DNA of 64,000 nucleotides from Beijerinckiaceae bacterium (GTDB lineage Bacteria; Pseudomonadota; Alphaproteobacteria; Rhizobiales; Beijerinckiaceae). The DNA lies in assembly GCA_027533425.1 (NCBI GenBank), contig JAPZUD010000006.1, positions 62,001-126,000 of the forward strand. Reading direction: 5' to 3'. Under the pieces are notes generated by a model. The model ran no database searches and had not been told where the DNA came from. It was given only the letters and a program-made list of their open reading frames with translations. Position numbers and translations under genes: made by a program. Shown here piece after piece: positions 18,483 to 27,464 of the stretch; within the stretch, counting starts at the first letter, position 1; each line of letters begins with the position of its first letter.

Positions 18483-20261
18483 ATGGCTGACAGCCCGGAA
18501 CCCGCTTCTCCCGAGAGCCTCCTGCCCGACAGCGCCTATCGCGTCCTGGCCCGGAAATACCGGCCGCAGAGCTTCGCGGACCTGATCGGCCAGGAAGCCA
18601 TGGTCCGGACGCTGTCGAATGCCTTCGCGACGAAGCGCATCCACCAGGCCTATATTTTCACCGGCGTCCGCGGGGTCGGCAAGACGACCACCGCCCGCAT
18701 CCTCGCGCGGGCATTGAATTACGAGACCGACACGATCAAGGCGCCGACGATCGACATGCCGGAACCGGGCATCCATTGCCAGGCGATCATCGAGAGCCGC
18801 CATGTCGACGTGATCGAGATGGATGCCGCCTCCAACACCTCGATCGACGATATCCGCGAGATCATCGAGGCGGCACGCTACAAGCCCGTTTCGGCGCGAA
18901 CCAAGGTCTACATCATCGACGAGGTCCACATGCTGTCCAAGGCGGCCTTCAACGGCCTGCTCAAGACGCTGGAGGAACCGCCTCCGCATGTGAAATTCCT
19001 CTTCGCCACCACCGAGATCCGCAAGGTGCCGGTGACAGTGCTCTCGCGCTGCCAGCGGTTCGACCTGCGCCGCATCGAGATCCCGGCGATGATGGACTAT
19101 CTCGAGACCATCATTGCGAAGGAGGGCGTTACCGTCGAGGACGAGGCACTGATGCTGCTCGCCCGCGCCTCCGAAGGCTCGATGCGAGACGCGCTCTCCC
19201 TGCTCGACCAGGCGATTGCCCATGGTAGCGGCACTGTCCGGGCGGAGGAGGTCCGCGCCTCGCTCGGCCTCGCGGACCGCACCCGCGTGATCGACCTGTT
19301 CGAGGCGGTGATGTCGGGCGATATCTCGCGCGCACTGGTGGAGTTCGAGGGCCAGTTCAACGAGGGCGCCGAACCGCTCGCCATCCTCACCGATCTCGGC
19401 GAGTTCGTGCATGTCGTCACCCGGCTGAAACTTGTGCCCGAAGCCGCGCGCGACCCGGCGCTCTCGGAAACCGAGCGGCAGCGCGGCCTCGCCTTCTCGA
19501 AGCAGGTGCCGATCCGCGCGCTGACCATGGCCTGGCAGATCATCCTGAAGGGCCTCGGCGAGGTTCAGGCTGCCTCCCGCCCGCGGATGGCGGCGGAGAT
19601 GGTGCTGGTCCGTCTCGCCTATGCCGCAGACCTGCCGAGCCCGGGCGACATGATTCGCGACCTGCGCAACGGGGCGATCGCGGCGGGGCCCGCACCGGCA
19701 GCGCCGCCTCCACCGCCCTCGGGCGGTCCGAGTGCCAGCCTGCCGCGCCTTGTCTCCGACAATGCCGCCCCGGCCTTGCCGGTCGAGGCCGTTGCCGCCC
19801 CCGTGGCGGACGGGCGGCCTCAACCGGCCAGCCTGACCGATCTGGTCGCCCTGGCCCGCCAGAACCGCGATATCCGGATGATGACGGCGCTCGAACGCCA
19901 TGTCCGGGTGGTGAATTTCGAACCGGGCAAGATCGGTCTCGTCCTCCTGCCGCTGGCCGAGCCGGACCTGCCGAACCGGCTTCACAAGGTCCTGCTCGAC
20001 TGGACCGGCCGCCGCTGGATGGTCTCCGTTGTCTCCGATATGCCGGCCGAGGCCCTGCCGAAGACCCTGCGCGAGGAGGCCGAGGCCACCGAGGCCGAGA
20101 CCCGGCAGGGCGTCATGGCGCTGCCGACGATCCAGGCCATCCTCAACCGCTTTCCGGGCACCGAGATCGTGGGCATCCGCGAGCCGGCCGAGGAAAGCCT
20201 GCCGCCGGCCGAACCCGATGCGCTTGATCGGGAAGCCGAAATCACCGATGACGATCTCTGA
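18483..20261 (+). CDS. dnaX: DNA polymerase III subunit gamma/tau
   Basis: A 592-aa clamp-loader ATPase. Walker A is GVRGVGKTT (61-69), Walker B IIDEVHML (144-151), sensor FATTEIRKVPVTVLSRC ends near residue 190, and the C-terminal tau extension includes a Pro/Ala linker near 395-410 and a domain after residue 440. The four-Cys zinc module found in E. coli DnaX between Walker A and B is absent; only His98-Cys99 remain at that place. It is first in the dnaX-ybaB-recR cluster. No A-rich slippery site for a shorter gamma form was noticed. Confidence 0.95.
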   Translation: MADSPEPASPESLLPDSAYRVLARKYRPQSFADLIGQEAMVRTLSNAFATKRIHQAYIFTGVRGVGKTTTARILARALNYETDTIKAPTIDMPEPGIHCQAIIESRHVDVIEMDAASNTSIDDIREIIEAARYKPVSARTKVYIIDEVHMLSKAAFNGLLKTLEEPPPHVKFLFATTEIRKVPVTVLSRCQRFDLRRIEIPAMMDYLETIIAKEGVTVEDEALMLLARASEGSMRDALSLLDQAIAHGSGTVRAEEVRASLGLADRTRVIDLFEAVMSGDISRALVEFEGQFNEGAEPLAILTDLGEFVHVVTRLKLVPEAARDPALSETERQRGLAFSKQVPIRALTMAWQIILKGLGEVQAASRPRMAAEMVLVRLAYAADLPSPGDMIRDLRNGAIAAGPAPAAPPPPPSGGPSASLPRLVSDNAAPALPVEAVAAPVADGRPQPASLTDLVALARQNRDIRMMTALERHVRVVNFEPGKIGLVLLPLAEPDLPNRLHKVLLDWTGRRWMVSVVSDMPAEALPKTLREEAEATEAETRQGVMALPTIQAILNRFPGTEIVGIREPAEESLPPAEPDALDREAEITDDDL

Positions 20262-20323
20262 GCTATTCGTCCAATGACCCGGCGCAGCCGGGAATCCCCC
20301 GATAACAGGACTGGGAGTTTTTC

Positions 20324-20647
20324 ATGCGTGATCTGCTGGGCATGATGAAGGAGATGGGCGGTCTGAAGGCCAAGATGGAGGCCATGCAGGCCGAGCTGGA
20401 ATCGACCGAGATCACCGGCCGTGCCGGGGCCGGCCTCGTCGAGATCACGCTGAATGCCAAGGGTGCGATGAAGGGCATCACCATAGACCCCTCGCTCCTC
20501 GTGCCGGAAGAGAAGGAGATCCTCGAGGATCTCGTCGTTGCCGCGCATCAGGATGCCCGCGCCAAGATGGAAGCAGTGATCGCCGAGAAGACGCAGGGCC
20601 TGATGGGCGGCCTGCCGCTCCCGCCCGGCTTCAAGCTGCCCTTCTGA
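20324..20647 (+). CDS. YbaB/EbfC family nucleoid-associated protein
   Basis: A 107-aa protein starting [21 protein letters not shown], the coiled N-terminal helix of the family, followed by [25 protein letters not shown], the conserved beta core. These proteins form DNA-binding homodimers. It sits between dnaX and recR, as in most bacteria (62 bp after dnaX, 10 bp before recR). Confidence 0.94.
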   Translation: MRDLLGMMKEMGGLKAKMEAMQAELESTEITGRAGAGLVEITLNAKGAMKGITIDPSLLVPEEKEILEDLVVAAHQDARAKMEAVIAEKTQGLMGGLPLPPGFKLPF

Positions 20648-20657
20648 CGAGACATCG

Positions 20658-21263
20658 ATGGCGCAATCCCTCGCCGGGCCCGAAATCGAACGGCTGATCC
20701 AGCTTCTCGCGCGGATGCCCGGGCTCGGGCCGCGCTCGGCCCGTCGCGCCGTCCTGCATCTCATGCGCAAGCGCGAGGAATTGCTCGCGCCGCTCGCCGA
20801 AGCGATGCGTGTGGCGGCGGAGCGGATCGTGACCTGCACCACCTGCGGCAATCTCGATACGCAGGACCCCTGTACGATCTGCCGCGACCCGCGCCGCGAC
20901 CGATCGATCATCGTGGTCGTCGAGAGCGTGGCCGATCTCTGGGCGCTCGAACGGGCGGCGGCGATCCGGGCGAGCTACCATGTGCTCGGCGCCACGCTGT
21001 CGCCCTTTGATGGCATCGGCCCGGAGGATCTCGCCCTGCCGCGCCTTGTCGAGCGCGCCACCGGCGGCGAGGTCCGCGAGGTGATCCTTGCCCTCAACGC
21101 GACCGTCGAAGGCCAGACAACGGCGCATTACATCACCGACCTGCTCTCCGAGGCCGGCGTGAAAGTGACGCGCCTCGCCCATGGCGTGCCGGTGGGCGGC
21201 GAACTCGACTATCTCGACGAGGGCACGCTCTCCGCGGCCCTGCTCAGCCGCACCCTGGCGTGA
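20658..21263 (+). CDS. recR: Recombination mediator protein RecR
   Basis: A 201-aa RecR. It has an N-terminal helix-hairpin-helix ([14 protein letters not shown]), a C4 zinc finger (Cys60, Cys63, Cys72, Cys75) and a TOPRIM domain beginning [15 protein letters not shown], with [20 protein letters not shown] toward the C-terminus. It acts with RecF/RecO in loading RecA at gaps. Its stop overlaps a GTG of the next gene, whose likely ATG is 9 bp further on. Confidence 0.95.
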   Translation: MAQSLAGPEIERLIQLLARMPGLGPRSARRAVLHLMRKREELLAPLAEAMRVAAERIVTCTTCGNLDTQDPCTICRDPRRDRSIIVVVESVADLWALERAAAIRASYHVLGATLSPFDGIGPEDLALPRLVERATGGEVREVILALNATVEGQTTAHYITDLLSEAGVKVTRLAHGVPVGGELDYLDEGTLSAALLSRTLA

Positions 21264-21271
21264 GGACGAAG

Positions 21272-22006
21272 ATGGACCGTCCGATGCAGGCTCTGGCGCG
21301 TTTCGAGGGGATCGATACCTGGATCTTCGATCTCGACAATACGCTCTACCCGCCCCATTCCGATCTCTGGCCCAAGGTCGATCAGAAGATCACGCAATAT
21401 ATTTCGGAGCTTCTGGGCGTGGACGGGCTGACCGCCCGCGCGATCCAGAAATATTACTACCAGGTCCACGGCACGACGTTGAACGGGCTGATGAAGGAAC
21501 ACGCGATCGATCCGCATGCCTTCCTCGACTTCGTCCACGATATCGACCGCTCGAGCCTGCCGCCGGATGCGCGGCTGGCCGACGCGATAGGCCTGCTGCC
21601 CGGGCGTCGCTTCATCTTCACCAACGGGTCACGCCGCCATGCCGAGGCGACGATCGACCAGCTTGGCATTGCCGGACTGTTCGATGACGTGTTCGACATT
21701 GTCGAATCGGATTTCGTGCCCAAGCCGGCCCGCCAGCCCTACGAGAAATTCCTCACCCGCCATGGCATCTCGCCGGTGCGCGCGGCGATGTTCGAGGACA
21801 TTCCGCGCAATCTCGAGATTCCGGCCGAACTCGGCATGCGCACCATCCTCGTCGTGCCCGATGGCCGCGGCGACCACAAGGATGACTGGGAGCGGTTCGT
21901 CACCGAGGGGCCCGGCGCCATCGGCATCCGCTTCGACGCCGTCACCCCGGACCTGCCCGAATTCCTGACCCATCTGGTGCGGGAGCTCGGCAGACGCGGG
22001 CCCTGA
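21272..22006 (+). CDS. HAD-IA hydrolase, pyrimidine 5'-nucleotidase family
   Basis: A 244-aa HAD protein. Motif I FDLDNTLYPPHSDLW with Asp-x-Asp and the following cap region match the pyrimidine 5'-nucleotidase group (SDT1-like); motif II is FTNGSRRHA, the motif III Lys is in FVPKPARQPYEKF, and motif IV is MFEDIPRNLEIP. The ATG at 21272 has GAGGA upstream; a GTG at 21260 overlaps the recR stop. It probably dephosphorylates UMP/CMP-like nucleotides. Confidence 0.88.
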   Translation: MDRPMQALARFEGIDTWIFDLDNTLYPPHSDLWPKVDQKITQYISELLGVDGLTARAIQKYYYQVHGTTLNGLMKEHAIDPHAFLDFVHDIDRSSLPPDARLADAIGLLPGRRFIFTNGSRRHAEATIDQLGIAGLFDDVFDIVESDFVPKPARQPYEKFLTRHGISPVRAAMFEDIPRNLEIPAELGMRTILVVPDGRGDHKDDWERFVTEGPGAIGIRFDAVTPDLPEFLTHLVRELGRRGP

Positions 22007-22086
22007 CCCGCCCTCCGCTTGACAAGGCCGCGCCGATCCCGGCACCAACACAACCCTGAACCGCCCCATGAACACAGGAAGAGACC

Positions 22087-22935
22087 ATGTCCCTCTCGTC
22101 GATCATCGATAAGGCCTGGGAAGACCGCGCCAGCATCAACAGCCAGACGCGCGGCGAGGTGCGTGACGCGGTGGAATCGGCCCTCGCGGAACTCGATGCC
22201 GGCCGCCTCCGTGTCGCCGAGCGGGCGCCGGGCAAGTCGGGCCCGGAAGCCTGGACCGTGCATCAATGGCTCAAGAAGGCCGTGTTGCTTTCCTTCCGTC
22301 TCCGCGACAATGCAATCATGCCGGGCGGTCCGGACGGCGCGAATTACTGGGACAAGGTGCCGCTGAAATTGACCGGCATGAGCGCCGAGGATTTCGCAAG
22401 GGCCGGGTTCCGTGCCGTGCCGGGCAGCATCGTCCGCCGCTCGGCCTTCATCGCCCGCAATGTCGTGCTGATGCCGTCCTTCGTGAATGTCGGTGCCTAT
22501 GTCGACGAGGGCACCATGGTCGATACCTGGGCCGGCGTGGGCTCCTGCGCGCAGATCGGCAAGAACGTGCATCTCTCCGGCGGGGCCGGCATCGGCGGCG
22601 TGCTGGAGCCGCTGCAGGCCAACCCGACCATCATCGAGGACAATTGCTTCATCGGCGCCCGCTCGGAAGTGGTCGAGGGCGTCATTGTCGGCGAGGGCTC
22701 GGTGATCGCGATGGGCGTGTTCCTCGGCGCCTCGACCCGCATCGTGGACCGCACGACAGGCCAGGTGCATGTCGGCTATGTGCCGCCCTATTCGGTCGTC
22801 GTTTCCGGCACGATGCCGGGCAAGCCGATCCCCGGCCAGGACTGGGCCCCGGCCACCTACTGCGCCGTGATCATGAAGACCGTCGACGCCCAGACCCGCT
22901 CGAAGACCGGAATCAACGAACTGCTGCGCGACTGA
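22087..22935 (+). CDS. dapD: 2,3,4,5-tetrahydropyridine-2,6-dicarboxylate N-succinyltransferase
   Basis: A 282-aa DapD. The N-terminal helical domain is followed by a left-handed beta helix of hexapeptide repeats (from about [18 protein letters not shown] onward, with [17 protein letters not shown] and [13 protein letters not shown]). It transfers succinyl from succinyl-CoA in the DAP/lysine pathway. AGGAAGAGACC precedes the ATG. It is a typical full-length member. Confidence 0.95.
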   Translation: MSLSSIIDKAWEDRASINSQTRGEVRDAVESALAELDAGRLRVAERAPGKSGPEAWTVHQWLKKAVLLSFRLRDNAIMPGGPDGANYWDKVPLKLTGMSAEDFARAGFRAVPGSIVRRSAFIARNVVLMPSFVNVGAYVDEGTMVDTWAGVGSCAQIGKNVHLSGGAGIGGVLEPLQANPTIIEDNCFIGARSEVVEGVIVGEGSVIAMGVFLGASTRIVDRTTGQVHVGYVPPYSVVVSGTMPGKPIPGQDWAPATYCAVIMKTVDAQTRSKTGINELLRD

Positions 22936-23003
22936 TCGCCCGTCACGCAATTGCCACATCCCGTCCCCAGATCAGGGGACGGAACCCCTGCAGGAGATCG
23001 GTG

Positions 23004-23858
23004 ATGTTCGACGCGAAGAAGCTTCTTGATATGCTGGTGCAATCCGGCAGCAATGCCGCACCCGGCGGTCAGAACCTCAACTCGGTGCTCGGCCAGGTCG
23101 GCAGCGTCGTCGGCGCCGTGCTGAACCAGGCTGGCGGCGGCGTGAAGCAGGCCGCCACCGAGATCGACACCCGCACCGGCGCCTCCACCCGTGCCAGCGA
23201 GATGGTGACCGGCGCCACCGGCCGCTCGCCCTCGGATTTCCTGGCCCAGGCGAAGGACCTTGCCTCGCGCAACCAGCTTGCCACCGGTGCCGCGATCGGC
23301 GGCCTCGCCGCGATCCTGCTCGGCACCAAGACCGGTCGCTCGATCACCGGCTCCGCGGCAAAGATGGGCGGCCTCGCGTTGATCGGCGGCCTCGCCTACA
23401 AGGCGCTGCAGAACTATCAGGCCGGCAAGCCCCTTCTCGACCTGCAGGGCGCGGCCGGCAGCCTGCCCGGCCAGCCCCCGGCGCTGCCGGCCCCGACCGG
23501 CGAGCAGGAGCGCGCCTTGCGCCTTGTCCGTGCGATGATCGCCGCTGCCTCGGCCGATGGCATTGTCGACGCAACCGAACGCGCCGCGATTGCCGGCAAC
23601 CTCAAGGCGGCCGGGCTGGATGCTGAGGCCGCCGGCTTCCTCGAGCAGGAATTCGCTAATCCGGCCGATATCAGCACCCTCGCCGCGGGCCTGACCACAC
23701 CGGAACAGGCCGCCGAAGTCTATGCCGCCGCCCGGCTGGCTATCGACCCGGACCTCCGCGAGGAGCAGGATTTCCTCGCAGCCCTCGCCTCGGCGCTGCG
23801 GCTTGAACCCGGCCTCGTCGCCCATATCGATGCGGCGGCTGCCTCCGCAAAGGCCTGA
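23004..23858 (+). CDS. DUF533 (TerB-like) membrane-associated protein
   Basis: A 284-aa protein of the DUF533 family. The N-terminal region is low-complexity (Gly/Ala/Gln), a central Gly-rich hydrophobic stretch (ATGAAIGGLAAILLG, then GGLALIGGLAYKAL) may be one or two membrane segments, and the C-terminal 120 residues form a TerB-like helical domain (ALRLVRAMIAAASADGIVD). The function of this family is unknown. AGGAGATCGGTG precedes the ATG. Confidence 0.85.
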   Translation: MFDAKKLLDMLVQSGSNAAPGGQNLNSVLGQVGSVVGAVLNQAGGGVKQAATEIDTRTGASTRASEMVTGATGRSPSDFLAQAKDLASRNQLATGAAIGGLAAILLGTKTGRSITGSAAKMGGLALIGGLAYKALQNYQAGKPLLDLQGAAGSLPGQPPALPAPTGEQERALRLVRAMIAAASADGIVDATERAAIAGNLKAAGLDAEAAGFLEQEFANPADISTLAAGLTTPEQAAEVYAAARLAIDPDLREEQDFLAALASALRLEPGLVAHIDAAAASAKA

Positions 23859-23864
23859 CGAGAC

Positions 23865-24458
23865 GTGCCGGAAGCGCCAGCCCCGCCTGCCGGGCCCCGC
23901 CGCTGGTACCAGCGGATCGACTGGGGCCTGGCCATCGTGGCAACCCTGTCTTTCGGCTCTGCTGCTTACGTTTTCGTCAAGGAGGGCCCGACCCTCTGGC
24001 TGCAGATCCTGACGGAGGATGCCTGGCTCTTCGCCAGCATCCTCCCCAAGGTGGCCTTGGGCTGCCTGATCGGCGCCTTTGTCCGGCTGCTCATCGCCCG
24101 CGAGACGATCGAACGCTATGTCGGCCACGGTTCGGGCCTGCCCGGTCTCGCCATTGCCGGGCTGATCGGCATGCTGTTTCCGGCAGGCCCCTTCACGATC
24201 TTCCCGCTGGCCGTGGTGCTGATGGCCAGCGGCGCGGATCGCGGCGCCGCCATCGCCTTCATTTCCGGCTGGCTGCTGGTGGGGATCAACCGGGCCATCA
24301 TCTGGGAAATGCCGTTCTTCGGCACGGATTTCGTGCTGTTCCGGTTCCTGCTGTCGATGCCGATGCCGATCCTGCTCGGCCTGATGGCGCGGGCACCTTT
24401 CTTCGAACGGCTCTCGCCGACCCCGCCGCGCGAGGGCGGGCCCGGAGGCGGGGCATGA
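23865..24458 (+). CDS. Half-size integral membrane permease, first of a pair
   Basis: A 197-aa protein with about five hydrophobic segments. The key block is GMLFPAGPFTIFPLAV, then GADRGAAIAFISGW, then NRAIIWEMP. The same pattern recurs in the next gene, so the two are homologous halves resembling one repeat of the DUF318/YraQ permease family (PF03773), whose members normally hold both repeats in one chain. It starts at a GTG 6 bp after the DUF533 stop, with no strong ribosome site. The stop overlaps the next start (ATGA). The substrate is unknown. Confidence 0.75.
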   Translation: MPEAPAPPAGPRRWYQRIDWGLAIVATLSFGSAAYVFVKEGPTLWLQILTEDAWLFASILPKVALGCLIGAFVRLLIARETIERYVGHGSGLPGLAIAGLIGMLFPAGPFTIFPLAVVLMASGADRGAAIAFISGWLLVGINRAIIWEMPFFGTDFVLFRFLLSMPMPILLGLMARAPFFERLSPTPPREGGPGGGA

Positions 24459-24946
24459 TCATCGCCTTTTTCACCGCCCTGCTCTTCGCCATCGCCCTCG
24501 CCCTCGGCACCGTGGCCTGGCGGCGCGGCAGGCCGCTTTTCGACAAGGGGCTTGCCGATGCCCGGTCGCAATTCATGCATCTGCTGCCGCGGTTGCTGAT
24601 CGGGATTCTCGGCTCGGGCTTCCTCGCCCATCTCCTGCCGCGCGATACAGTTCTCGCCTGGTTCGGCCCCAATTCCGGCTGGACCGGTACGCTCCTCGCC
24701 ACGATTGCCGGCGCCCTGACACCGGGCGGCCCCGTCGTCGGCTATGCACTCGGGGCGGCGGCGCTCAAGGCCGGCGCCGATTTCGCGCAGGTCATCGCCT
24801 ATGTCACCGCCTGGTCGCTGCTGACGCTGAACCGCATGCTGACCTGGGAAATGCCCTCGATGCCGATGGGGCTCATTGCGGTCCGGGTGATCGTCTCGCT
24901 GCCGCTGCCTTTCCTCGCCGCCTGGATGACTATGCTGGCGCGCTGA
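24455..24946 (+). CDS. Half-size integral membrane permease, second of a pair
   Basis: A 163-aa membrane protein. The block AGALTPGGPVVGYALG, then GADFAQVIAYVTAW, then NRMLTWEMP parallels the preceding gene position by position. The ATGA overlap implies coupled translation and probably a heterodimer in the inner membrane. The proximal half of the protein has a TM, a basic loop and a helix with HLLPRLLIGILG. It is followed immediately by palindromic repeats. Confidence 0.75.
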   Translation: MIIAFFTALLFAIALALGTVAWRRGRPLFDKGLADARSQFMHLLPRLLIGILGSGFLAHLLPRDTVLAWFGPNSGWTGTLLATIAGALTPGGPVVGYALGAAALKAGADFAQVIAYVTAWSLLTLNRMLTWEMPSMPMGLIAVRVIVSLPLPFLAAWMTMLAR

Positions 24947-24994
24947 CGCATCCGCCCGCAAAGTGGGAACCGGTTTGCGGAAAAGGCGGATGCG
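24947..24994. repeat. Palindromic intergenic repeat, copy 1
   Basis: 48 bp beginning one base after the permease stop codon. Outer arms CGCATCCGCC and GGCGGATGCG are complementary, and an inner pair CGCAAA/TTTGCG is nested inside, so the element can fold as a long hairpin. A second copy follows 13 bp later. Elements of this kind are dispersed in many Rhizobiales genomes. Confidence 0.8.
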
Positions 24995-25007
24995 TTGAGA
25001 AAAGGAC

Positions 25008-25053
25008 CATCCGCCCGCAAAGGGAGAACCGGTTTGCGGAAAAGGCGGATGCG
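25008..25053. repeat. Palindromic intergenic repeat, copy 2
   Basis: 46 bp, almost identical to copy 1, with the same nested arms; the only internal differences lie in the segment GTGGGA versus GGGAGA. The direct tandem arrangement suggests duplication or paired insertion. Confidence 0.8.
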
Positions 25054-25063
25054 AGGAGGGAAG

Positions 25064-25110
25064 CTCTCCCCCTCGGGGAGAGGGTGGCGCGGAGCGCCGG
25101 GTGAGGGGGA
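25064..25110. repeat. Second type of GC-rich intergenic repeat
   Basis: CTCTCCCCCTCGGGGAGAG forms a hairpin, followed by GGTGGCGCGGAGCGCC and GGGTGAGGGGGA. This pattern is a widespread intergenic element in alphaproteobacteria. It lies between the permease pair and the end of livF, where the two units converge, and may act in transcript termination. Confidence 0.6.
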
Positions 25111-25153
25111 AGGCACGAGCAAACAAGGCGCCGGGTGAGACGCGGGCCGCCCT

Positions 25154-25978
25154 TCAGGCCAGCCAGCGCTTGCGGCGCTTGTAGCTCTTCACCTCGCGGA
25201 AGGATTTCCGGTCGCCTTCGGACACACCGAGATAGAATTCCTTGACGTCCTCGTTCTCGCGCAAGGACTTCGCATCGCCATCCATCACGATGCGCCCGGT
25301 CTCCATGATATAGCCATAGGTGGCGTATTTCAGGGCCATGTTGGTATTCTGCTCGGCCAGCAGGAAGGACACACCTTCCTTGGCATTGAGATCCTTCACG
25401 ATCTCGAAAATCTCCTCGACGATCTGCGGCGCGAGGCCCATCGAGGGTTCGTCGAGAAGGATCATCTTGGGCCGCGACATCAGCGCCCGGCCGATGGCGC
25501 ACATCTGCTGCTCGCCGCCGGACGTGTAGCCCGACATGGATTTCATGCGCTGGCGCAGGCGCGGGAAATAATTATAGACCATCTCCATGTCGCGCTTGAT
25601 CGCCGCGCCGCCATCGCGCCTGGTGAAGGCGCCGGTCAGCAGGTTTTCCTCGATGGTGAGATGGCCGAAGCAATGCCGGCCCTCCATCACCTGGATGCAG
25701 CCGCGACGGACCAGATCGGCCGGGCTCATCGCGTCGACGCGCTCGCCCTCGAAAATGATCGAGCCCTTGGTGACATCGCCGCGCTCCGCCTTGAGCAGGT
25801 TGGACACGGCCTTGAGCGTGGTGGTCTTGCCGGCGCCATTCGCGCCGAGGAGGGCGACAATGCCGCCCCGCGGCACGGTCAGCGACACGCCTTTCAGCAC
25901 CAGGATCACATGGTCGTAGATGACCTCGATATTGTTGACCGACAGGATCGGTTCGGTCGTCTCGCTGGCAGGCTGCAT
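25154..25978 (-). CDS. livF: LivF-type ABC transporter ATP-binding protein
   Basis: A 274-aa branched-chain amino acid-type ATPase. Walker A is LLGANGAGKTTTLK, the signature region is TSGGEQQMCAIGRAL, and Walker B is MILLDEPSMGLAP. It has a somewhat longer, basic C-terminus (KSFREVKSYKRRKRWLA) than standard LivF. The start at 25978 is preferred because conservation begins about 14 residues later and GGAG lies upstream. It is the last gene of the acyl-CoA synthetase-livGHMKF unit. Confidence 0.93.
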   Translation of the reverse strand: MQPASETTEPILSVNNIEVIYDHVILVLKGVSLTVPRGGIVALLGANGAGKTTTLKAVSNLLKAERGDVTKGSIIFEGERVDAMSPADLVRRGCIQVMEGRHCFGHLTIEENLLTGAFTRRDGGAAIKRDMEMVYNYFPRLRQRMKSMSGYTSGGEQQMCAIGRALMSRPKMILLDEPSMGLAPQIVEEIFEIVKDLNAKEGVSFLLAEQNTNMALKYATYGYIMETGRIVMDGDAKSLRENEDVKEFYLGVSEGDRKSFREVKSYKRRKRWLA

Positions 25979-26058
25979 CTCGCGCTCCGGTTGAGGCGGG
26001 TTGACGGCGGGGGATGGGACGGGCCAGCGGCCCGCCCCGGTTTCGGTCGCAGCCGGGC

Positions 26059-27375
26059 TTACGCCGGCGCGTCGCAGGCTTCCGTACGCTTCGGCCAGCC
26101 GGCATCCTTCGAGACATATTCCTTCGCTGCTTCCTCGATCAGCGGGCGGACGATGTTCTTCAGCGGCTCGATCCAGTCCGAGGCCTTCACATACTTGGTG
26201 CCATCCCATTGCGAGACGAACACCTTGTTATGGCCGTTATGATCGGTGCAGGTCACCTTCACCGGCGCAGCGAAGCCTTCCATCCCGATTTCCTTCAGGC
26301 GGGCCTCGGTGATGTTGAGCGCTTCGAGGCCGCGGCGGACATCGGCACCGTTTACGGCCTTCTTGCCCGTCAGGCGCTGCGCCGTCCGGACCGCCTCGGC
26401 GATCAGCATGGAGTTGTACACGCCGCGATTATAGAGGTTCTCGCCCACCTGCTCGCGCTTGGCCTGGCTGAGATTCTTGTCGAAGACGTGCTTCAGGATG
26501 TCCTGCATCACCGGGAACTGGGCCCCGGTATTGTGGAAGTTCAGCGTCTTGTAGCCCTTGGCGCCGGCTTCGCCCGCACGGGCATCGTCATCGCCACCGG
26601 CCCACCAGACACCGACCAGCTTGTCGATCGGGAAGCCGTTCTTCACCGCTTCCTTCACGGCCGTCGGGTTCATGGCACCCCAACCCTGGTTGTAGATCCA
26701 GTCCACGCGGTCGCGGCGGATCGACAGCCAGACCGAGCCCTGGTTCTGCATCTGGGCCGCCGGAACCGGATAGAGCTTCAGGTTGAAGCCATATTCCTTG
26801 GCGAGCGCCTCGAGAACCGGGATCGGCTCCTTGCCGAACGGCGCGTCAAGATGGATCAGGCCGATCGTCTTGCCCCTGATATTGCCGCCCTCGGCCTGGA
26901 GCACATGGCGGATGAAGACCGAGGCGCCATCCCAGTAGGTAACCGGCGGGTTGAACACCCACGGGAAGTTCGTGCCGTCCGCCGAGGCCGAGAGGCCATA
27001 GGCCATCGACAGGACAGGCACCTTGTCCACCGCCGCCTTGGGAATGAGCTGCAGGGTGATGCCGGTCGAATAGGGATTATAGAGGACCGGGTTCTTGCCC
27101 TTGGTCGATTCGTAGCATTCGACACCCTTCTTGGTGTCGTAGCCCGTCTCGCATTCCTCGATGATGATCTTCGCCCCGCCGATACCGCCATCGCGCTGGT
27201 TCAGCATCTCGAGATAGTCGCGCATGCCGTTGGCGATATGGATGCCCGAACCCGCGAACGGCCCCGTGCGATAGGTCAGCAGCGGCACATAGATTGTGTC
27301 CTGTGCAACCGCAGGCGCGGCCAGCGAGGCGAAGCCTGCCGCCGCCAGCGCTGTGAGCGTGAGTTGACGTAACAT
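26059..27375 (-). CDS. Periplasmic substrate-binding protein of Liv-type ABC transporter
   Basis: A 438-aa type I periplasmic binding protein (Peripla_BP_6). Signal peptide MLRQLTLTALAAAGFASLAA ends at AVA before QDTIYVPLLTYRTGPFAGSG, which is the usual mature N-terminus. GAGGAAG lies upstream of the ATG at 27375. Sited between livM and livF. Linkage to a long-chain acyl-CoA synthetase suggests a carboxylate ligand rather than leucine, which is inference. Confidence 0.92.
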   Translation of the reverse strand: MLRQLTLTALAAAGFASLAAPAVAQDTIYVPLLTYRTGPFAGSGIHIANGMRDYLEMLNQRDGGIGGAKIIIEECETGYDTKKGVECYESTKGKNPVLYNPYSTGITLQLIPKAAVDKVPVLSMAYGLSASADGTNFPWVFNPPVTYWDGASVFIRHVLQAEGGNIRGKTIGLIHLDAPFGKEPIPVLEALAKEYGFNLKLYPVPAAQMQNQGSVWLSIRRDRVDWIYNQGWGAMNPTAVKEAVKNGFPIDKLVGVWWAGGDDDARAGEAGAKGYKTLNFHNTGAQFPVMQDILKHVFDKNLSQAKREQVGENLYNRGVYNSMLIAEAVRTAQRLTGKKAVNGADVRRGLEALNITEARLKEIGMEGFAAPVKVTCTDHNGHNKVFVSQWDGTKYVKASDWIEPLKNIVRPLIEEAAKEYVSKDAGWPKRTEACDAPA

Positions 27376-27464
27376 GTGCACTTCCTCCTTTTCTCCGGCC
27401 CTTTTCCGGGCCTCTTTCGCTTCCCGGTGGCTGGTGCCGCCGGGCATTCCTCAAGGCTGCGCCC

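Noticed and set aside
22019-22047. TTGACA upstream of dapD as a promoter
   Set aside because: No acceptable -10 at 16-18 bp; the sequence there is GC-rich (GCACCA).
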